Shown here: positions 7,027 to 12,057 of the stretch, in pieces
How positions within the stretch are numbered: the first letter of the stretch is position 1
How the letters are laid out: every line of letters begins with the position of its first letter
From: an uncultured Paenibacillus sp.
GTDB lineage: Bacteria; Bacillota; Bacilli; Paenibacillales; Paenibacillaceae
NCBI GenBank assembly: GCA_937895345.1
Contig: CALAWP010000069.1
Span: forward strand, 1 to 12,057
Reading direction: 5' to 3'
Length of the DNA: 12,057 bases
Notes under the pieces: generated by a model
The model's database searches: none
The model's input: only the letters and a program-made list of their open reading frames with translations
What the model was told of the DNA's origin: nothing
Position numbers and translations under genes: made by a program

Positions 7027-7072
7027 CCGAACCGACTTGACAATCGTCAAGACGGTTTGGTATTTTTGTATT
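7027..7072 (+). terminator. Intrinsic terminator of the acetyltransferase gene, overlapping the hrcA promoter
   Basis: CCGAACCGACTTGAC (7027-7041) pairs with GTCAAGACGGTTTGG (7046-7060) around the loop AATC: 15 positions with one A/A mismatch (7035/7052) and one G-U pair. TATTTTTGTATT (7061-7072) follows as the U tract. It starts 19 bases after the acetyltransferase stop codon. The same bases contain both elements of the hrcA promoter. Confidence 0.8.
7037..7066 (+). promoter_or_regulatory. Sigma-A promoter of the hrcA-grpE-dnaK-dnaJ operon
   Basis: A perfect TTGACA (7037-7042) is followed after 18 bases by TATTTT (7061-7066), with TG at 7058-7059 as an extended -10. Transcription would start near 7073, so the CIRCE operator covers the first transcribed bases, the normal layout for HrcA repression. 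TATTAT at 7069-7074 is a less likely alternative -10. Confidence 0.8.
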
Positions 7073-7077
7073 ATCAA

Positions 7078-7104
7078 TTAGCACTCGATTGTGTTGAGTG
7101 CTAA
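7078..7104 (+). promoter_or_regulatory. CIRCE operator bound by HrcA
   Basis: TTAGCACTC (7078-7086), nine spacer bases, then GAGTGCTAA (7096-7104): an exact match to the CIRCE consensus. HrcA bound here blocks the heat-shock operon. HrcA activity depends on the GroE chaperonin in B. subtilis, so unfolded proteins that occupy GroE would relieve repression. As RNA the repeat can also fold at the 5' end of the mRNA. Confidence 0.98.
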
Positions 7105-7157
7105 CGAGACGAATAAGGGCCGTTTTGATGCGGACTGAATACGATGGAGGGATTGAA

Positions 7158-8183
7158 ATGCTGACGGAACGACAACGTATGATATTAAGCGCCATCGTGG
7201 ATGACTATATTCGTTCGGCCGAGCCTGTCGGTTCGCGCAGCATTTCGAAGCGCGGCGACGTCGGCTTCAGCCCTGCGACGATTCGGAACGAAATGGCAGA
7301 TCTGGAAGAACTCGGATTTCTCGAACAGCCGCATACATCGGCGGGACGGATTCCTTCTACGAAGGGATACCGTTATTACGTCGACCATTTGGTCAAGCTG
7401 AATGAAGTGAGCGACAGCGATCTTAGATTGATGCATTCCATCGTTACGGAAAAGCTGAACCGGATGGAGCAAGTCATTCAGCATGCCGCCCAAGTATTGT
7501 CCAATCTGACCAACTATACGTCGATTTTGCTCGGGCCCGAGCTGCTCAGCAATTCCTTGAAGCATTTCGGCCTCGTTCCGCTGGAAGGCAATTCGGCGGT
7601 GGCGATTATCGTCACCAATGCGGGCCATGTGCAGAACCGCACGATTTCGCTTCCGGAAGGCCTCAGCATGAGCGACATGGAGAAGGTCGTCAATATTTTG
7701 AACGCGAAGCTGTCCGGCGTTCCGCTCGTCCGGTTGAAATCGAAGCTGTACGCGGAGGTCGGAGAGGAATTGTCACGCCACGTCGAACATTACGAGGGGC
7801 TGCTGGCTGCCCTGGATCATGCGTTGAACCGCGAGGAAGTGCATCGGGTTTATTTGAGCGGCATGACGAATATGCTGACCCAGCCAGAATTCAAGGATGT
7901 CGACAAGCTGAAGACGATTCTGGACCTGCTGGATGAGACTCCCGCCATTATGAAATTGTTTTCTTCGCTTCCGGCCGGAATACAAGTCCGCATCGGAACC
8001 GAAAATGACCATAAGGCGATCAGCGACTGCAGCCTGATTACGGCTACGTATGCGATTGACGGCCAGCCGCTCGGCACGATCGGCATTTTGGGTCCGACCC
8101 GAATGGAATACGGCAAGGTTATCAGTCTGCTCGATTTGATTTCGAAAGATCTGGGGACTATGATGAGCCGATGGTACAAATAA
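7158..8183 (+). CDS. hrcA: Heat-inducible transcription repressor HrcA
   Basis: HrcA represses class I heat-shock genes by binding CIRCE as a dimer. The 341-residue product matches the family length (about 340-345). The N-terminus LTERQRMILSAIVDDYIRSAEPVGSRSISKR and FSPATIRNEMADLEELGFLEQPHTSAGRIPS form the winged-helix DNA-binding domain (about 1-75) and its wing. The middle and C-terminal parts, including the segment near 280 with VRIGTEN and the end LGTIGILGPTRMEYGKVISLLDLIS, belong to the GAF-like and dimerisation domains. The frame is open to a GTG at 7098 and an ATG at 7128, but the ATG at 7158 is chosen: GGAGGG (7146-7151) lies six bases upstream, it gives the standard N-terminus, and the GTG is inside CIRCE. 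It is first in the operon and so autoregulated through the CIRCE at 7078-7104. A hairpin begins at its stop codon. Confidence 0.98.
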   Translation: MLTERQRMILSAIVDDYIRSAEPVGSRSISKRGDVGFSPATIRNEMADLEELGFLEQPHTSAGRIPSTKGYRYYVDHLVKLNEVSDSDLRLMHSIVTEKLNRMEQVIQHAAQVLSNLTNYTSILLGPELLSNSLKHFGLVPLEGNSAVAIIVTNAGHVQNRTISLPEGLSMSDMEKVVNILNAKLSGVPLVRLKSKLYAEVGEELSRHVEHYEGLLAALDHALNREEVHRVYLSGMTNMLTQPEFKDVDKLKTILDLLDETPAIMKLFSSLPAGIQVRIGTENDHKAISDCSLITATYAIDGQPLGTIGILGPTRMEYGKVISLLDLISKDLGTMMSRWYK

Positions 8184-8208
8184 GCTCGTCTTTCAGACAG
8201 GCGGGCTT
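8182..8208 (+). other. RNA hairpin between hrcA and grpE
   Basis: AAGCTCGTCT (8182-8191) pairs with AGGCGGGCTT (8199-8208) around TTCAGAC: ten continuous pairs including two G-U. It overlaps the hrcA stop codon and ends two bases before the grpE ribosome binding site. No T tract follows, so it is not a normal terminator. It could protect the 5' end of a processed grpE-dnaK mRNA; in B. subtilis the dnaK operon mRNA is processed between hrcA and grpE. The role here is inferred. Confidence 0.6.
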
Positions 8209-8210
8209 AT

Positions 8211-8221
8211 AAGGAGGTGAT
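8211..8221 (+). promoter_or_regulatory. Unusually long Shine-Dalgarno sequence of grpE
   Basis: AAGGAGGTGAT is an 11-base perfect complement of the Bacillus 16S rRNA 3' end. The GGAGG core ends seven bases before the GTG at 8225 and fixes that start. The strong site may offset the weaker GTG codon and the neighbouring hairpin. Confidence 0.85.
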
Positions 8222-8224
8222 AGG

Positions 8225-8821
8225 GTGAGCACGAAGGAACAACAGGAAGCGGCCAACGCGGCGGAAGAAATGGCGCAGGAACAAGAAGCGGTTCAGCACG
8301 AGGAACAGGAACAGGCTGCCCATGATGAAGCCTCTGAAGAGGCTGAAGCTTCCGCTCAGGCGGAGAACGGCGACGACCGTTACGCCGAGCTTGCGAAGCA
8401 AGTCGAGGACTATCAGCAGCGATACTTACGCGCGCAAGCGGATTTCGACAATTTCCGCCGCCGCACGATGAAGGAAAAGGAAGAGCTGGGACAATACGCT
8501 TCGATGAAGCTGATCGGCCAGCTGCTGCCCGTAGTGGACAATTTCGAACGGGCGGTTGCGGCCGCGGCGGGCAACAAGGATTACGATTCGTTGGCCAAGG
8601 GCGTGGACATGATTTTCCGCCAGCTGGCGCAAACGCTGGAACAGGAAGGGCTGAAGCCGATCAACGCCGTAGGCGAGCCGTTCAATCCCGAATACCATCA
8701 GGCGATCATGCAGGTCGAGTCCGAAGAGCATGAAGAGGGCATCGTTGTCGAGGAAGTGCAAAAGGGCTACATGCTGAAGGATAGAGTGCTGCGTCCTGCA
8801 ATGGTCAAGGTCAGCGGCTGA
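8225..8821 (+). CDS. grpE: GrpE, nucleotide exchange factor of DnaK
   Basis: GrpE is a dimeric co-chaperone in the cytoplasm that releases ADP from DnaK and so resets the folding cycle. The product has 198 residues, normal for Bacillota. Residues 1-50 are a low-complexity Glu/Gln/Ala-rich, strongly acidic tail. The long dimerising coiled coil follows (about 50-90) with YLRAQADFDNFRRRTMKEKEELGQYA, the family signature. LLPVVDNFERA belongs to the helical bundle, and the beta domain that contacts DnaK ends the protein, with FNPEYHQAIMQVES and VVEEVQKGYMLKDRVLRPAMVKVS. The start is GTG at 8225, set by the ribosome binding site at 8211-8221. It lies between hrcA and dnaK in the CIRCE operon, and 59 bases separate it from dnaK. 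Confidence 0.98.
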   Translation: MSTKEQQEAANAAEEMAQEQEAVQHEEQEQAAHDEASEEAEASAQAENGDDRYAELAKQVEDYQQRYLRAQADFDNFRRRTMKEKEELGQYASMKLIGQLLPVVDNFERAVAAAAGNKDYDSLAKGVDMIFRQLAQTLEQEGLKPINAVGEPFNPEYHQAIMQVESEEHEEGIVVEEVQKGYMLKDRVLRPAMVKVSG

Positions 8822-8880
8822 TCGAAGCGATTGATTCATATATACATTGACGGGAACATAAATAAGGAGGCGCTCGAGAG

Positions 8881-10722
8881 ATGAGCAAAGTAATCGGCAT
8901 TGACCTTGGAACGACCAACTCCTGCGTTGCAGTCATGGAAGGCGGCGAAGCCGTCGTCATCCCGAATCCGGAAGGCAACCGGACGACGCCGTCGGTCGTC
9001 GGCTTCAAGAAGGATGGAGAGCGCATCGTCGGCGAGACGGCCAAACGTCAGGCGATCACCAATCCGGACCGTACGATCATTTCGATCAAACGTCATATGG
9101 GCACGAACCATAAAGAAAAAATTGACGACAAGGAATATACGCCGCAAGAAATTTCGGCCATGATACTTCAGAAGCTGAAGTCCGACGCGGAAGCGTACCT
9201 GGGTCAGCCTGTCACGCAGGCCGTTATTACGGTGCCGGCTTATTTCAACGACAGCCAGCGTCAGGCGACCAAAGACGCCGGCAAGATCGCCGGCCTGGAA
9301 GTGCTCCGCATTGTCAATGAGCCGACGGCGGCAGCTCTTGCTTACGGTCTTGAAAAAGCGGAAGATCAAACGATTCTCGTCTACGACCTGGGCGGCGGCA
9401 CGTTCGACGTGTCCATCCTGGAGCTGGGCGACGGATTTTTTGAAGTTAAGGCGACGAGCGGCGACAATATGCTCGGCGGCGACGATTTCGACCAAGTGAT
9501 CATCGATTATTTGGTGGCGGAGTTCAAGAAGGAGCAAGGCATCGACCTGTCGAAGGACAAAGCGGCGGTGCAGCGCCTGAAGGACGCGGCGGAGAAGGCG
9601 AAAAAGGAATTGTCCGGCGTCTTGACGACGACGATTTCCTTGCCGTTCATTACGATGGCAGACGGCGTGCCGCAGCACTTGGAAATGAATCTGACGCGGG
9701 CCAAATTTGAAGAGCTGTCCGCCGATCTTGTGGAGCGCACTCTTGGACCGACAAGACAAGCGCTGAGCGATGCGGGCATGTCGGCAAGCGATATTGACAA
9801 GATTGTCCTGGTCGGCGGCTCCACCCGCATTCCGGCCGTTCAAGAGGCCGTTAAGCGCCTGACCGGCAAAGAGCCGCACAAAGGCGTCAACCCGGACGAA
9901 GTCGTGGCGCTGGGCGCCGCCGTTCAAGCGGGCGTTCTGACGGGCGACGTCAAGGACGTCGTGCTTCTTGACGTGACACCGTTGTCGCTCGGCATCGAAA
10001 CGGCAGGCGGCGTATTCACGAAGATGATCGACCGGAATACGACGATTCCGACGAGCAAGTCGCAGGTGTTCTCGACGTATTCCGACAACCAGCCTGCGGT
10101 GGAAATCCACGTGCTGCAAGGCGAACGCTCCATGGCGGCGGGCAACAAGACGCTCGGACGGTTCACGCTGAGCGACATTCCGCCGGCGCCGCGCGGCGTG
10201 CCGCAAATCGAGGTTACGTTCGATATCGACGCGAACGGCATCGTAAACGTATCCGCGCTCGATAAAGGCACCGGCAAGAGCCAAAAAATTACGATCACTT
10301 CGTCCAGCGGTTTGAGCGACGAGGAAATCGACAAAATGATGAAAGACGCCGAGCTTCATGCGGAAGAAGACCGCAAGCGCCGCGAGCTTGTCGAAGCGAA
10401 AAACAATGCGGACCAGCTCGTTTATACGACCGAAAAAACGATCAAAGATTTGGGCGACAAGGTCGATCAGGCGGAAATCGATAAAGCGAATGCCGCGAAG
10501 GAAAAAGTTACGGCAGCGCTCGCGACGGACGATCTCGAAGCGATCAAAAACGCGACGAACGAGCTGACGGAAGTCGTTCAAGCTCTGTCCGTCAAGCTGT
10601 ACGAACAGGCGGCCCAGCAAGGCCAGGCGGGCGGCGCGGCCGAAGGCGACGCCGGCGCAGGCTCCAAAGGCCGCGACGATGTGGTCGACGCCGACTACGA
10701 AGTCGTGGACGACAAGAAATAA
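8881..10722 (+). CDS. dnaK: Hsp70 chaperone DnaK
   Basis: DnaK binds exposed hydrophobic segments of unfolded proteins in an ATP-driven cycle with DnaJ and GrpE. The 613 residues are full length. Nucleotide-binding domain (1 to about 358): IDLGTTNS (phosphate 1, 7-14), DLGGGTFDVSI (phosphate 2, 169-179) and LVGGSTRIP (adenosine, 310-318). The domain lacks the roughly 25-residue insertion near residue 80 that DnaK of Gram-negative bacteria carries, which fits Bacillota. The interdomain linker is VVLLDVTPLSLG (360-371), followed by the substrate-binding beta domain and a helical lid. The tail is Gly/Ala rich, then acidic: DDVVDADYEVVDDKK. The ATG at 8881 follows TAAGGAGG (8863-8870) by ten bases. 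No convincing internal promoter lies in the grpE-dnaK gap, so expression should come from the CIRCE promoter. A 14-bp hairpin follows it. Confidence 0.99.
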   Translation: MSKVIGIDLGTTNSCVAVMEGGEAVVIPNPEGNRTTPSVVGFKKDGERIVGETAKRQAITNPDRTIISIKRHMGTNHKEKIDDKEYTPQEISAMILQKLKSDAEAYLGQPVTQAVITVPAYFNDSQRQATKDAGKIAGLEVLRIVNEPTAAALAYGLEKAEDQTILVYDLGGGTFDVSILELGDGFFEVKATSGDNMLGGDDFDQVIIDYLVAEFKKEQGIDLSKDKAAVQRLKDAAEKAKKELSGVLTTTISLPFITMADGVPQHLEMNLTRAKFEELSADLVERTLGPTRQALSDAGMSASDIDKIVLVGGSTRIPAVQEAVKRLTGKEPHKGVNPDEVVALGAAVQAGVLTGDVKDVVLLDVTPLSLGIETAGGVFTKMIDRNTTIPTSKSQVFSTYSDNQPAVEIHVLQGERSMAAGNKTLGRFTLSDIPPAPRGVPQIEVTFDIDANGIVNVSALDKGTGKSQKITITSSSGLSDEEIDKMMKDAELHAEEDRKRRELVEAKNNADQLVYTTEKTIKDLGDKVDQAEIDKANAAKEKVTAALATDDLEAIKNATNELTEVVQALSVKLYEQAAQQGQAGGAAEGDAGAGSKGRDDVVDADYEVVDDKK

Positions 10723-10737
10723 GAAGCCGCAGGCGAG

Positions 10738-10776
10738 AGGTCAAGGTCAGGCGTTCCCTGGCTTTGGCCTTCTTTC
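10738..10776 (+). terminator. Hairpin between dnaK and dnaJ, probable partial terminator or mRNA 3'-end stabiliser
   Basis: AGGTCAAGGTCAGG (10738-10751) pairs over all 14 positions, three of them G-U, with CCTGGCTTTGGCCT (10757-10770) around CGTTC, followed by TCTTTC. The T run is short and interrupted, so termination is probably incomplete. It lies 15 bases after the dnaK stop codon inside the operon and would lower dnaJ mRNA relative to dnaK. The structure is seen; the effect is inferred. Confidence 0.65.
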
Positions 10777-10859
10777 GCGAGCGGATGCGCAGCTATCATA
10801 GCACGCGCGTTGGGGAAACTTGTATATTTGCGACGCAACTTATGCGGAGGTGAGAACTG

Positions 10860-11984
10860 TTGGCCAACAAACGCGATTATTACGAGGTGCTGGGCGTCGG
10901 TAAGGATGCCTCCGCGGAAGATATCAAGAAGGCTTACCGCAAGCTTGCCCGCCAGTATCATCCGGATGTGAACAAAGAGGCGGATGCGGAAACCAAGTTC
11001 AAGGAAGTAAAAGAAGCTTACGACGTTCTTAGTGACGACGGCAAACGGTCGACCTACGACCGTTACGGCCATGTCGATCCGAATGCGGGCATGGGAGGCG
11101 CCGGCGGAGCCGACTTCGGCGGCTTCGGCGACATATTCGACATGTTTTTCGGCGGCGGCGGACGCCGGGATCCGAATGCGCCGCAGCGCGGGAACGATTT
11201 GCAATATACGATGACCATCGAGTTCAAGGAAGCGGTATTCGGCAAAGAAACGGAAATTACGATTCCGCGCACCGAAACATGCGATACTTGCCACGGTTCG
11301 GGCGCCAAGCCGGGAACGCAGCCTCATACGTGTACCGTTTGCCGCGGCAGCGGACAGCAGGAGGTTGTGCAGAACACGCCGTTCGGGCGCATGGTCAATC
11401 GCAGAACGTGTTCGGGCTGCGGCGGCACGGGCCGGATGATCAAGGACAAATGCGGAAATTGCCACGGCTCCGGCACGGTCAAGAAGCAGCGCAAAATTAA
11501 AGTGAACATCCCGGCCGGGGTGGACGACGGCTCCCAAATCCGGATGTCGGGCGAGGGCGAAGGCGGCCTGCGGGGAGGGCCTCCGGGCGATCTGTATATC
11601 GTTCTGCGAGTGAAGCGGCACGAGTTTTTCGACCGCGAGGGCGACGACCTGTATTGCGAGGTTCCGCTTACGTTTGTCCAGGCTGCGCTCGGAGCGGAGC
11701 TGGAAATTCCGACGCTGACGGAGAAGATCAAATTCAAAATTCCGGCAGGCACCCAAACGGGCCGCTATTTCCGAATCAAAGGCAAAGGAGTTCCCAAACT
11801 TCGCGGTTACGGCACGGGCGATCTGAACGTCAAAGTAACGGTCGTTACGCCGACCAACCTGACCGAGGAGCAGAAGGAGCTGTTGCGCCAATTCGGCGGT
11901 TTGTCCGGCGAGTCGGTCGATGAGCAGGAAGAGCATCATGAATCCATTTTTGAACGGATGAAAAAAGCGTTCCGCGGCGAATAG
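10860..11984 (+). CDS. dnaJ: Hsp40 co-chaperone DnaJ (type I)
   Basis: DnaJ delivers unfolded proteins to DnaK and stimulates its ATPase. The 374 residues are complete for a type I DnaJ. The J domain (about 1-70) has the essential HPD at 34-36. A Gly/Phe-rich region follows (about 77-103, with DIFDMFFGGGG). The zinc domain has four CxxCxGxG repeats: C141/C144, C158/C161, C184/C187 and C198/C201, enough for two zinc ions. The C-terminal substrate-binding domain contains IPAGVDDGSQIRMSGEGE and GDLYIVLRVKRHEFFDREGDDLY. The start is TTG at 10860, nine bases after GGAGG (10846-10850), giving the usual ANKRDYYEVLGV beginning. A 137-base gap with a hairpin separates it from dnaK; TATATT at 10823-10828 resembles a -10 but has no good -35. 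Its last codons form part of the terminator stem. Confidence 0.98.
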   Translation: MANKRDYYEVLGVGKDASAEDIKKAYRKLARQYHPDVNKEADAETKFKEVKEAYDVLSDDGKRSTYDRYGHVDPNAGMGGAGGADFGGFGDIFDMFFGGGGRRDPNAPQRGNDLQYTMTIEFKEAVFGKETEITIPRTETCDTCHGSGAKPGTQPHTCTVCRGSGQQEVVQNTPFGRMVNRRTCSGCGGTGRMIKDKCGNCHGSGTVKKQRKIKVNIPAGVDDGSQIRMSGEGEGGLRGGPPGDLYIVLRVKRHEFFDREGDDLYCEVPLTFVQAALGAELEIPTLTEKIKFKIPAGTQTGRYFRIKGKGVPKLRGYGTGDLNVKVTVVTPTNLTEEQKELLRQFGGLSGESVDEQEEHHESIFERMKKAFRGE

Positions 11985-12002
11985 CGCGGAACGCTTTTTT
12001 TT
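11961..12002 (+). terminator. Intrinsic terminator of the dnaK operon
   Basis: GCGTTCCGCG (11967-11976) pairs perfectly with CGCGGAACGC (11985-11994) around an eight-base loop that holds the dnaJ stop codon. AAAAAA (11961-11966) precedes and TTTTTTTT (11995-12002) follows, so the signal could also work on the other strand. The left arm lies inside dnaJ, encoding the last residues KKAFRGE. It marks the end of a four-gene operon. Confidence 0.95.
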
Positions 12003-12057
12003 CTACGACTGACCAATTAACTAACAAGGATTTCCTAATCCTCTGTCGAAGTATTAA

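Noticed and set aside
8831..8865. Possible dnaK promoter in the grpE-dnaK gap (TTGATT, TATATA, TTGACG)
   Set aside because: No pair of boxes has acceptable spacing; the AT-rich gap alone is not evidence.
8836..10620. 594-codon open frame on the minus strand opposite dnaK
   Set aside because: Long antisense frames opposite dnaK/hsp70 genes are a known artefact of codon composition and have led to false 'NAD-specific glutamate dehydrogenase' annotations. The translation is Arg/His-rich and low in recognisable domains, and the + strand gene is unambiguous.
12027..12042. Inverted repeat AGGATT-TCCT-AATCCT at the right end
   Set aside because: Six pairs with no T tract and no gene visible after it; cannot be interpreted at the window edge.

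Overview
The window looks like the chromosome of an endospore-forming, fairly GC-rich Bacillota, most likely Paenibacillaceae-like (Paenibacillus/Cohnella type). The evidence is sporulation and germination genes (a GerAB-type permease, spoIIP, yqxA), the order spoIIP-yqxA-lepA-hemW-...-hrcA-grpE-dnaK-dnaJ known from Bacillus relatives, strong AGGAGG ribosome binding sites, frequent non-ATG starts and a perfect CIRCE operator. The genus is inferred from gene order and composition, not from a marker gene. All ten supported genes are on the + strand. No tRNA, rRNA, insertion sequence, CRISPR array or phage gene is visible.

Positions 1-1471 hold the end of a germination-receptor cluster: a 77-residue two-helix membrane protein resembling the D subunits of GerA-type receptors, then a GerAB permease that probably starts at a CTG codon. 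Positions 1641-3251 hold spoIIP (TTG start), the septal and engulfment peptidoglycan hydrolase, and yqxA, a small anchored protein of unknown function. In Bacillus the protease gene gpr normally sits just upstream of spoIIP; here the germination genes occupy that place.

Positions 3252-7072 are housekeeping. lepA (EF4) has a clear sigma-A promoter starting right after the yqxA stop codon and ends at an intrinsic terminator. hemW (heme-trafficking radical-SAM protein) follows, then an acetyltransferase resembling short N-acetylglutamate synthases, with its own good promoter and a terminator.

Positions 7037-12002 are the HrcA-controlled class I heat-shock operon: promoter, CIRCE, hrcA, grpE, dnaK, dnaJ and a strong terminator. 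HrcA should repress the operon at CIRCE. GrpE, DnaK and DnaJ together form the Hsp70 folding machine. Three RNA-level features stand out: the terminator of the upstream acetyltransferase gene is built from the same bases as the hrcA promoter; a hairpin followed by an 11-nt perfect Shine-Dalgarno sequence separates hrcA from grpE; and a 14-bp hairpin separates dnaK from dnaJ, which begins with TTG. Together they could set unequal amounts of the four proteins.

The region is mostly a conserved core locus. I see no convincing undescribed system; the points of interest are start codons, overlapping regulatory signals and the germination genes at the left edge.
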